DNA from: JAHECQ01 sp047638695
Lineage (GTDB): Bacteria > Actinomycetota > Acidimicrobiia > Acidimicrobiales > SZUA-35
Length of the DNA stretch: 28,641 nt
Direction of reading: 5' to 3'
NCBI GenBank assembly: GCA_047638695.1
Contig: JBLINY010000055.1
Span: 1-28,641, forward strand
In this document: positions 21,978 to 28,641 of the stretch, piece by piece
Numbering within the stretch: the stretch's first letter is position 1
How the letters are laid out: each line of letters starts with the position of its first letter
The notes under the pieces: generated by a model
Told to the model about the DNA's origin: nothing
What the model saw: the letters and a program-made list of their open reading frames with translations, nothing else
The model's database searches: none
Made by a program: the position numbers and the translations under genes

Positions 21978-23639
21978 TCAGCTGGACGCTAGTTCGAGGG
22001 AGCCGGCCAAGTATTGCTGCTTGCACAGTGCCCGCTGAAGCTTGCCCGAGCTGGTCTTGGGCAAGGTTCCGGAGCGCACAAGGGCCACATCTCGACACGG
22101 CACTCCGACTGCTTCAAGCACCCCACTGCCGATGGCTGTGCGCAGGTCGGCTTGATCGTCCAGCTTTGTCTCGGCGACAACGACAACGGCCTCTTTACCC
22201 TGACGGCCTGGCACACCGAAGGCAATGACGTTGCCGGCTCGCACCCCGTCAAGCTCACCGATGAAGCGCTCTATATCTTGGGGGTAGACGTTGCGGCCAC
22301 CAACGATGATGACGTCCTTGATTCGGCCGCACATCACCATCTCACCGTCGACCATGTAGGCCAGGTCTCCGGTGCGGAGCCAGTCGCCATCGAACAACTC
22401 GGCGTTGGCCTCGGGCCGGCGGTAGTAGCCGGGGGTCACGGAGGTGCCGGCGATTTGAAGTTCGCCGACCTGACGTTCGGCCAACACGTCAGAACTACCT
22501 GGCGCCACAATCCGGAATTCGAGGCCCGGCACCGGGCGGCCCAGCTTTACCAGATGCCGGACGTTCGGATGATCGTCGGCCACGGGAACAGCGACCCGGT
22601 CGAGTTCGAGGCGGTCGCCATCGATTGGGTCGGTGCGCAGACCATCAAGCGGAGTCGGGAAGCAGCCAGCGATCGCCACCTCGGCCATGCCAAAGGCGGG
22701 AAAGGGTGCTCCCGGGTGCATGCCATGACGCTCGCCGGCGTCGATGAAGGCTTGCACCGATGCCGGATCAACTGGCTCGGCGCCATTCAGTGCGATTCGG
22801 AGGCTGGACAGATCGAGTGTTGTCTTGCTTCGACGCAGCGCCCGCGTGGCCAAGACATAGCTGAAGTTGGGGCCGGCTGTGGCCGTACCGCCGTAGGTCG
22901 AGATCCATTCCATCCAACGACCGGGCGAGGCAAGAAAGTCCTGAGGCGCTCCGAGGACGAGATCGATGCCGGCCGACATCGGCAGGATACAGAAGCCGAC
23001 CAGGCCCATGTCGTGATAGAGCGGAAGCCACGAGACCATCACATCGTCATCAACGTCGACCGCGGCCGCTTCGATGATGGCGTCGAGGTTCGCGGCCACG
23101 ACGTGGTTCGGCAGCTTCACGCCTTTCGGCTCTGATGTCGAGCCGCTCGTGAACTGCAGAACGAAGAGGTCGTCCTCGTCATAGTCGGGCCGGATGAAGT
23201 CGTCGGCCACTGACCCACCGTTCTCGGGCAGAAGCTCGGCAATCGAGTACAGCGGCGGATCCTCGGATGTGATTTCAACGAACGGCGCCAGGTCGGGGTC
23301 GACGATGACCGCGATGCAATCGGCGTTGACGATACGCGTCTTCGTTTCGCGGGTGAATTCCTCGATCGAGGCAAGTCGCATCGGCAACGGAAGTACCACC
23401 AGGGTTGCGCCGCAAAGCCAGATGGCCTGCATGGCGGTGACGAGATCGGCCGTTGTTGGCCCCAGCAGAGCGACATGATCGCCGCGTTCGATGCCCCGGG
23501 CCTGGAGGTAGGCCGCCATAGCGGTGGCTTGATCGTGCAGCTCGCCCCAGCTCTTCGTCACCGGCTGGTCGCCGGTCACGAAGGTGACGGTGCCGGTGCC
23601 CTTCGCCGCTTGTTCGATTCTGCTGACGATTGTTCTCAC
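21978..23639 (-). CDS. Fatty acyl-AMP ligase-like adenylate-forming enzyme (FadD32/FAAL type)
   Basis: These enzymes activate fatty acids as acyl-adenylates, often for transfer to acyl-carrier proteins in lipid or polyketide synthesis. The 553-residue product has the ATP-binding FTSGSTSEPKG (from about 163), WLPLYHDMGLVG, typical of FAALs, the hinge GRIKDVIIVGGRNVYPQDIE and the C-terminal lysine in KTSSGKLQR (about 533). GTG at 23639 is chosen because codons upstream turn AT-ending with AGA/AGG, and an AGGGGAAG lies before it. ATG 23693 and a TTG at 23765, which overlaps the upstream stop, are alternatives. No polyketide synthase or carrier protein is visible nearby. A FAAL is favoured over an acyl-CoA ligase, but the diagnostic insertion cannot be judged by eye. 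Confidence 0.88.
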   Translation of the reverse strand: MRTIVSRIEQAAKGTGTVTFVTGDQPVTKSWGELHDQATAMAAYLQARGIERGDHVALLGPTTADLVTAMQAIWLCGATLVVLPLPMRLASIEEFTRETKTRIVNADCIAVIVDPDLAPFVEITSEDPPLYSIAELLPENGGSVADDFIRPDYDEDDLFVLQFTSGSTSEPKGVKLPNHVVAANLDAIIEAAAVDVDDDVMVSWLPLYHDMGLVGFCILPMSAGIDLVLGAPQDFLASPGRWMEWISTYGGTATAGPNFSYVLATRALRRSKTTLDLSSLRIALNGAEPVDPASVQAFIDAGERHGMHPGAPFPAFGMAEVAIAGCFPTPLDGLRTDPIDGDRLELDRVAVPVADDHPNVRHLVKLGRPVPGLEFRIVAPGSSDVLAERQVGELQIAGTSVTPGYYRRPEANAELFDGDWLRTGDLAYMVDGEMVMCGRIKDVIIVGGRNVYPQDIERFIGELDGVRAGNVIAFGVPGRQGKEAVVVVAETKLDDQADLRTAIGSGVLEAVGVPCRDVALVRSGTLPKTSSGKLQRALCKQQYLAGSLELASS

Positions 23640-23761
23640 GTCTTGTCTGACTTCCCCTGGCCCGAATTTTTCGGCCGCTGACAGCCTCGGCATCGTACGG
23701 GCAACGGGCGCCAAATCGGTTCCCACGGAGCGGTGGCCTGCCACCGTGTGCTGGTGCGCTC

Positions 23762-24127
23762 TCAACGATCCTTACACTCGGCCGCCGGGGCCTCACCCGG
23801 GCACTCGCTTTCGACAGCGGTGCTCTCATTCGTCCGCAAGTCGATGATTCCGGCTTGGATCTCCTGAAAGCTGCCCGCCACAAGGCCCTCAAGCGTAGCC
23901 CACGCAGCATCCTGGATCCGTTTGTCGCGCTGGTCGAGCAGCAACGGGTCTACTGGTTGCGCGTAGTGATCAAGCACCGCCTTGGCCATCGATGGCCAGT
24001 CGGTGTGTGGTCTCGTTGACATGATATGTCGGAGATCAGCACAGAGGGCAGCGACGGCGCTTTTCGACACACGCCTCGGCTCGCTGCCCACAGCTCTGGC
24101 CTTGGCGATTTCACTCATATCTAGCAC
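23762..24127 (-). CDS. Small hypothetical protein, 121 residues
   Basis: No family is recognised. The frame encodes a largely helical, soluble protein with no signal or membrane segment; three Cys (C29, C110, C118) and an acidic tail are visible. The third codon positions look like those of real genes in this genome. The likely start is GTG at 24127, with GAGGA close upstream, or ATG at 24118. It lies between the sugar transferase (27-bp gap) and the acyl-AMP ligase on the same strand. A TTG of the ligase frame overlaps its stop, so coupling with the ligase is possible. A spurious frame is not excluded. Confidence 0.55.
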   Translation of the reverse strand: MLDMSEIAKARAVGSEPRRVSKSAVAALCADLRHIMSTRPHTDWPSMAKAVLDHYAQPVDPLLLDQRDKRIQDAAWATLEGLVAGSFQEIQAGIIDLRTNESTAVESECPGEAPAAECKDR

Positions 24128-24154
24128 CAGTCCTCGGCGAGGCCGCAGCCAGCC

Positions 24155-25693
24155 CTAGACCTCCGTCGCCGCTCGTCGGATACCCGGGATAGGTGCGTCT
24201 ACGTCGTCAATCACCACCTGGACTATGTCACGCAAATCGATCACGTCGCTTGCCCTCGACCGGATCCGATCCGATCCGCGCTGCACGAATGGCCGTAGCG
24301 GAATAAGCGCCAGCGAAATCAACACTCGCTCTGCTGTGGCGATCATGATCCCGAGGTCGTAGACCGAACTCCAGTTCTCGATGTAGTGGAGGTCGAGACG
24401 GCGATAGGCCGAAAAGCTCGGGTTCTCCCGAGCCTCAACCTGCCACAGGCCAGTAATGCCCGGCTTCATGCGCATCCGGTTTTGCAGCTCGGCGTCGAAC
24501 GCCTCGGTTTCGGCGGCGAGCGCCGGCCTTGGGCCGACAAGGCTCATCTGGCCGCGTATCACGTTGATCAGTTGCGGGATCTCGTCAATCGAGGTGTCGC
24601 GCATCAGCTTGCCGAACCGCGTCACACGAGGATCCGAGGAAATCTTGAAAATTGGGCCAGTTCGCTCGTTCTTGGCTGCCAGCGACGCATGTTGTTGGTC
24701 AGCGCCATCAATCATGGTGCGGAACTTCAACATCTCGAATTTCTCTCCGCCGAATCCAACTCTCGTCGATCGGTAAAGGACCGGGCCTTTGCTTTCAAGA
24801 CGAATTACGGCTGCTACCAAGACGAGAAGCGGCGACGCTACGACTATCAGCACCAACGAAGCGACAACATCCATTAGACGCTTTGCTGCGAGCCCGAACC
24901 TCCGACCTGTTCTCGCCGGAGTCAACACGGTGATTGGCTCATGCGAAAGGGCCCTGACAGAGAATCCACCCTCAGGCTGACGACTGACACCATTGCTCAG
25001 CATCACCGGCAGCCCGCTACGCTGGATAGTACGCGATAGCCGCCTGAAAGCTGGGCCACGAAACCCGGTCGGCGTGATAAGTGCTGCATCAGCGTTGTTG
25101 CGACGCAGGACGTCGACCACACGGTCCGTCGTCCCCAAGAGCAGCGGTGTGAGACCAAAACGCTCGGCCACTTCTGCATCTCCAACAACGCCAAGCGGGC
25201 GCAGACCTGACTCAGGATGATCGATCATCAGCTCGTAGAGCTCGAGCGCGTCCTCTCCGACGCCAACAATAATGACGTCAAGATCGTCGTGAAGAATCCG
25301 CTCTCGACCTGTCAGTTCGCGCAACGTGCCACGGACAAGCGATCGCACGACATAAAAAAGACTCCCTCCGAGGACGAGTTCCCACGCTCCCACTGGCCAA
25401 TCGAGAAGATTGCTGGCGATCGCAACAATGCTTGTGGCGAGTCCAGTTGCGGTGAGGACCGCAAGACCCTCCTCGCTCCGCGCAGGAGACAAGAAGCCCG
25501 TATACAGCAGTCGTCTCCAGAGCAACACGAGCGTTGCAACCGTTGCCAGGGCAACCAACATCCACGACCGTGTCGCCACACGCCCGACGTTCGTGGGTCC
25601 AATCTCCACCACGAGAACCAAGGTCCAGATGGCCGCCGCCGTCACCCCGTCCACCAAAATTTGCGCGCTCCAAAATGCCCTCCGCCAGTGCAT
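24155..25693 (-). CDS. Polyprenyl-phosphate sugar-1-phosphate transferase (WbaP-like)
   Basis: This initiating enzyme of exopolysaccharide synthesis transfers a sugar-1-phosphate from a UDP-sugar to the membrane polyprenyl phosphate. The 512-residue product has an N-terminal membrane region with about four helices (to about 125) and a Rossmann-like domain (about 137-235). A re-entrant helix (about 271-297) precedes the catalytic domain. Motifs in the catalytic domain are GPVLYRSTRVG, MLKFRTM, the catalytic Asp-Glu pair D370-E371 (TSIDEIPQLINV), SLVGPRP and KPGITGLWQV. A C-terminal extension of about 60 residues follows. ATG at 25693 has GGAGGA upstream and a TATAGT -10. UppS in this window supplies the carrier lipid. 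Sugar identity cannot be told. Confidence 0.93.
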   Translation of the reverse strand: MHWRRAFWSAQILVDGVTAAAIWTLVLVVEIGPTNVGRVATRSWMLVALATVATLVLLWRRLLYTGFLSPARSEEGLAVLTATGLATSIVAIASNLLDWPVGAWELVLGGSLFYVVRSLVRGTLRELTGRERILHDDLDVIIVGVGEDALELYELMIDHPESGLRPLGVVGDAEVAERFGLTPLLLGTTDRVVDVLRRNNADAALITPTGFRGPAFRRLSRTIQRSGLPVMLSNGVSRQPEGGFSVRALSHEPITVLTPARTGRRFGLAAKRLMDVVASLVLIVVASPLLVLVAAVIRLESKGPVLYRSTRVGFGGEKFEMLKFRTMIDGADQQHASLAAKNERTGPIFKISSDPRVTRFGKLMRDTSIDEIPQLINVIRGQMSLVGPRPALAAETEAFDAELQNRMRMKPGITGLWQVEARENPSFSAYRRLDLHYIENWSSVYDLGIMIATAERVLISLALIPLRPFVQRGSDRIRSRASDVIDLRDIVQVVIDDVDAPIPGIRRAATEV

Positions 25694-25743
25694 ATCCTAT
25701 TCCTCCGCCACGGTCGCGATCCCGCTCGCGAGCCCGTAAACGC

Positions 25744-25749
25744 ACTATA
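25744..25749 (-). promoter_or_regulatory. Candidate -10 hexamer for the sugar transferase
   Basis: TATAGT (complement of 25744-25749) lies about 50 bases upstream of ATG 25693. A GGAGGA ribosome site sits between them, and a 10-bp palindrome (GCTCGCGAGC, 25724-25733) lies in the leader. No -35 box is recognisable. Confidence 0.45.
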
Positions 25750-25805
25750 GAACATGGTGACGCTGGGGTGTGGGATTGTTGCCCGGCTGGGGGAAAGCGC
25801 CCAGA

Positions 25806-25821
25806 GCGGTCCCGCGACCGC
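25806..25821 (-). terminator. GC-rich hairpin after the acyltransferase gene
   Basis: GCGGTC and GACCGC form a 6-bp stem with a four-base loop, starting 6 bp after the stop codon on the minus strand. There is no T-tract, so it would be a weak or factor-assisted terminator at best. Confidence 0.3.
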
Positions 25822-25827
25822 CAAGCG

Positions 25828-26937
25828 CTATTTATGCCAACGAGTACCTAAAACTAGCGTCGCGCTCCACCGATTCCGCGAAAGTACCTGAGCGGCAAGC
25901 AACGAGACAGCGACCCCAAAGGCGATCTTCAACGCGACTGTCGCGAGTTCAGACGAAATCGACGCAACCGAGGCAACCCGAACAGCAACGGCAATGCCGA
26001 AGATGTGGAACAGATAGATCGGGAACGAGAAACGACCCAGCGATGCCAGCCACACGACTGGGCGGCGCAGGACCAGAGCAGCAGCTCCAACGGCCATCCC
26101 GATACCGGTGCCGAGGAGAGAATCGCGACCGACGTCCACGTCAATCTCGGAGAACCAAACTATCTGTTGGAACACTAGACCCGCGCTCGCGATAGCAACA
26201 AGGGCGACAAGTCGTTCGCGACGTGGGCGAAAGGAAAATCGAGCCACGGCACAACCCAGAAAGAAATAGGGCAACAAGTAGATAAAGCCGTCGAGGTTAA
26301 ATAGCTCGATAGAAAGCACAGGCCGAAGCGCTACAGCCGTCGCTGTAGCCGCAAACACTCGAACAGGCGTCGCCAAAAGGCCCTGCCGCTCCAACACCAC
26401 AACAAGCAAAAAGATCAACAGCAACGAAGGCAAGTACCAGAACTGCTCGAACCGGTAGAAGTAAATCCGCCACCAATCTCCGATCTCCAGACCTGATTCG
26501 TTCCCCCGAACAAAGATGCGCAATGCAAAAGACAGAGCCGAAACGGTCAGAAACGGACCCATGAGACGCCGCACCTTTCCCTTAAGGAATGGCAACATCG
26601 GCCCATCCAGGGGCCTCTGCCCATAGAGGTAGCCTGAAATTATTGTGAACAATGGCATCCGGATGTTCTCAGTGGAGAAGGTGAAATACCGCAGAACGTC
26701 CTTCCTTAGCTCTTCGACTACAACAACATCAGCGCCCTCCACCGAATGGTAAGCGACGAGCAACAGAACTGCTGCACCCCGAAGCGTCTCAATCGACGAG
26801 TCATTGGTCGCTCTCAGACTCAGGTTGCGCGCCTGGCTCGCCGCTCGCAGCCGAGCACGGGTACCCAGGACGTGAGAAAGAACACCTTCATTTCGCTCTG
26901 CTCGTTGATCCGCCATCGCCGAACGCAAGTGTGCCAT
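25828..26937 (-). CDS. Acyltransferase 3 family membrane protein
   Basis: This multi-pass enzyme O-acylates sugars of surface polysaccharides or similar envelope targets (OafA type). The 369-residue product has about ten membrane helices. The family's first-helix signature is intact: ETLRGAAVLLLVAYHSVE with Arg53 and His64, and further on NIRMPLFTIISGYLYG. ATG at 26937 is chosen because the longer frame (to 27027) reads through a Pro/Gly-coding G-rich tract bordering the IS element; ATG 26916 is also possible. It lies upstream of the sugar transferase on the same strand (134-bp gap), which suggests a polysaccharide locus. Codon third positions are less GC-rich than in the housekeeping block. 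The acyl group and sugar are unknown. Confidence 0.88.
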   Translation of the reverse strand: MAHLRSAMADQRAERNEGVLSHVLGTRARLRAASQARNLSLRATNDSSIETLRGAAVLLLVAYHSVEGADVVVVEELRKDVLRYFTFSTENIRMPLFTIISGYLYGQRPLDGPMLPFLKGKVRRLMGPFLTVSALSFALRIFVRGNESGLEIGDWWRIYFYRFEQFWYLPSLLLIFLLVVVLERQGLLATPVRVFAATATAVALRPVLSIELFNLDGFIYLLPYFFLGCAVARFSFRPRRERLVALVAIASAGLVFQQIVWFSEIDVDVGRDSLLGTGIGMAVGAAALVLRRPVVWLASLGRFSFPIYLFHIFGIAVAVRVASVASISSELATVALKIAFGVAVSLLAAQVLSRNRWSATLVLGTRWHK

Positions 26938-27113
26938 GTTCGTTGCTAGGCAGTCCACCCCTAGGAGTCTGCTGAGCAAGGCGCTTGTTGGGGGGCCGGG
27001 TGGGGCGGGTGGGGCGGTCGGGGTCATGGATTGTTTCGGTCGGCGGGCTGGCGTGGGTGCAGCAGGTGGCGTACGCGCTTTGGTAGGGCTGGCGGGGTGA
27101 TGGGGCCCCGTTT
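26938..27113. other. Gene-free junction between acyltransferase and IS element
   Basis: These 176 bp contain no credible gene. They hold a strongly G-skewed tract (26990-27023 with at least five runs of three or more Gs) and GGGGCCCC at 27103-27110, close after the transposase stop. The terminal inverted repeat of the IS may lie here, but it cannot be defined because the other end is outside the window. Confidence 0.5.
26990..27023 (+). other. Potential G-quadruplex tract
   Basis: Runs of G at 26990-26995, 26998-27000, 27002-27005, 27007-27009 and 27011-27014, plus 27020-27023, are separated by one to five bases. This meets the usual sequence pattern for an intramolecular quadruplex on the plus strand, immediately upstream of the acyltransferase gene. 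Confidence 0.6.
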
Positions 27114-28641
27114 TCAGGTCGGAGCGGTGATGGTCCAGCCGTGGTCGTGGGTGAGGCCGAGGGTGAGGAGTCGTTTGAGGTTGATGGCGGCGCAGCGGTG
27201 GGCCCAGCCGAGTTGGTTGCGTTTAATGCCTCGGTATCGGAGCCGTCGGTGGTTGTCTCTGACGAGCCAGGCGATGGTCCGTTCGATCATGGGCCGGTGC
27301 TGACGGTAGGTAGTGTCGAAGTCGTCGGTGTCGGCTTGTCGTCTCGCGGCGGCGAGCATTGTGTGGTGCGTGTTGAGCACGATCACGCGTCCATTCTTGG
27401 CGTTGGTGCAGCGGGACCGGACTGGGCAGGTTGCGCAGTGCGCTCCGAAGCGGGCGGAGCGTTTCGCGCTGATGGTGACGGTGATGTCTTCGGGGCAGGT
27501 GACGGTCCCGGCGTCGAGGTCGATGGCGAAGTCGTCGAGGGTGAACCCGCCTTCGACTGCTGGTCGCAGCGGCGGTGGTTTGATCACTGCGGCCATGTCA
27601 CGGTCTTTGAGGTGGGCGCGGAACTCGCCTGAGCTGTAGCCCGAATCGCCGAGCACTTCGGTGCCTGGCGGTTCGTTTGCGATCAGGTCGGGGGCGGCGT
27701 CGGTGTCACCAACATTGCCTGGTCCAATGTCGCACGCGGTGACCAGCCCGGTGTCGGGTTCGCCAGCCACGTGCGCTTTGTAACCGTCGCGATACGCGCG
27801 GCGGGTCTTGTGGGCGTGGCGGGTTTCGGGGTCAACAGTGGAGATGACCCGATCAGGGGCCGTGCCGCGTGTGATGCGCCATTGGCCGGGCCGCTCCCCG
27901 GGCTCGACGTCTTGACCCGCGACCAGCGCCAGCAACGCGACCGCGTCAGTCTGCTTGTCGCTCAGTTCCAGGCCGCCGGCCACGAGGTCCTCGGCCGCCC
28001 ACACCAACTCGTTGGCATCATCGACGAGCTCGGACACCAACCGGTCCCGGTCAGCGGGGTCTTCCCAGTCACAGGGCGGCCGGCCCGGTTCCAGATTGTG
28101 TTCACGAACCCACACCGACGCCAACACGGGGATCAGCTTGCGGACTCGGCGGATCTGGGTAGCGATCATCGTGATCGTGTCCTGGCGGGCCACCGCGTCG
28201 TCAAGGACGGTCGAGTCCAACGCCCGACGGGTCTTGGCGGCCAGCACCCCGGATTCGGCCATCACCGCCGCGACCGCTTCGAAAATCCGTTTCGGCCGCT
28301 CGGACGCGTTGAGCTTGTTGCGCCACAACACCAGCACTGTCGAGTGGAACGCCTCATCGGTCAACGCCAACCCTGTCGCTGCTTTCCACGCGATGTTCGT
28401 CTCGAGCTGGCGGACCGCTGCACGATCCGACAGGCCCTCCAGAGCCTGCAACACCATCACCGTCGCGATCACATCGGCAGGCACCGACGGCCGACCACGG
28501 CCCGTCGCGAACAGATCCGCGAACATTTCGTCAGGGAACAACCGCAGCCGATGCTCAGCCAAAAACGCGTAGACCGAGCCCTCCCCGACAAGATGGGCGC
28601 ACAACGCCGCCGCGTCCAACAACTCACGATCCGGAACCGAC
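27114..28641 (-). CDS. IS1182-family transposase, 5' end outside the window
   Basis: The frame is open to the right edge, so the start lies beyond 28641; a TTG at 28622 is internal. The visible 508 or so residues include the family's N-terminal DUF772-type domain (FPDEMFADLFATGRGRPSVP), the first Asp in LDSTVLDD, the second Asp in LGDSGYSSGEF, a Cys cluster (CATCPVRSRC), and the catalytic Glu in RPMIERTIAWLV. All expected DDE positions are present, so the enzyme may be functional. The long insertion between the first and second Asp is typical of IS1182. It is oriented toward the polysaccharide genes, which suggests insertion at the edge of that locus. Terminal repeats and target duplication cannot be verified. 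Confidence 0.9.
   Translation of the reverse strand, partial: SVPDRELLDAAALCAHLVGEGSVYAFLAEHRLRLFPDEMFADLFATGRGRPSVPADVIATVMVLQALEGLSDRAAVRQLETNIAWKAATGLALTDEAFHSTVLVLWRNKLNASERPKRIFEAVAAVMAESGVLAAKTRRALDSTVLDDAVARQDTITMIATQIRRVRKLIPVLASVWVREHNLEPGRPPCDWEDPADRDRLVSELVDDANELVWAAEDLVAGGLELSDKQTDAVALLALVAGQDVEPGERPGQWRITRGTAPDRVISTVDPETRHAHKTRRAYRDGYKAHVAGEPDTGLVTACDIGPGNVGDTDAAPDLIANEPPGTEVLGDSGYSSGEFRAHLKDRDMAAVIKPPPLRPAVEGGFTLDDFAIDLDAGTVTCPEDITVTISAKRSARFGAHCATCPVRSRCTNAKNGRVIVLNTHHTMLAAARRQADTDDFDTTYRQHRPMIERTIAWLVRDNHRRLRYRGIKRNQLGWAHRCAAINLKRLLTLGLTHDHGWTITAPT

Noticed and set aside
22014..23135. Plus-strand open frame of 373 codons opposite the acyl-AMP ligase
   Set aside because: Antisense to strong family motifs; no domain or ribosome site supports it.
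1..28641. tRNA or rRNA genes
   Set aside because: I saw no cloverleaf-like segments with conserved T-loop sequence and no rRNA-like stretch; a covariance search would be the proper test.

Overview
The window is a high-GC chromosomal segment from an actinobacterium. Most genes lie on the minus strand. Three things support the phylum: the gene order of the central block, a BldD-type regulator with its full cyclic-di-GMP signature, and an F420-type luciferase-like oxidoreductase. An Acidimicrobiia-like lineage (Ilumatobacter relatives) is my guess from the mixture of divergent proteins; it is not shown by the sequence. I see no rRNA, tRNA, CRISPR array or prophage.

Layout. Positions 1-324 hold the end of an acidic plus-strand protein. 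From about 20 kb down to 329, the minus strand carries a housekeeping block in the order comEA, comEC, holA, lepA, hrcA, dnaJ, rsmE, bldD, phoH, ybeY, corC-like, era, a Thr/Ala/Pro-rich membrane protein, uppS, recO. This is close to the classical actinobacterial order (lepA-hrcA-dnaJ-rsmE-phoH-ybeY-corC-era-recO-uppS). It is interrupted by plus-strand insertions: rpsT (divergent from lepA), a membrane-anchored pseudokinase (between bldD and phoH), and dinG with a coupled six-helix membrane protein (between the Thr/Ala/Pro-rich gene and era). The block combines DNA uptake and repair (ComEA, ComEC, RecO, DinG, HolA), ribosome maturation (YbeY, Era, RsmE, LepA, S20), the heat-shock response (HrcA, DnaJ) and cell-envelope lipid carrier synthesis (UppS).

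From 20.05 to 24.1 kb are a thioredoxin/TPR protein (CnoX-like), a divergent LLM-class flavin oxidoreductase, a fatty acyl-AMP ligase-like enzyme and a small unknown protein. From 24.15 to 26.94 kb, a polyprenyl-phosphate sugar-1-phosphate transferase and an acyltransferase-3 protein form the edge of a surface-polysaccharide locus. By eye this stretch is less GC-rich than the rest. The window ends in an IS1182-like transposase that runs off the right edge, next to a G-rich tract that could form a G-quadruplex.

Main observations: a BldD homologue with an exact RxD-X8-RxxD motif; a pseudokinase lacking every catalytic residue I can place; a ComEC whose metallo-beta-lactamase-like tail has lost its metal ligands; a PlsY-like membrane protein without clear catalytic motifs coupled to dinG; repeated 14-18 bp tandem repeats at gene ends and junctions; and a recurring TAG-type -10 hexamer 6-10 nt before start codons, which suggests leaderless transcripts. 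I found no clearly new multi-gene system.
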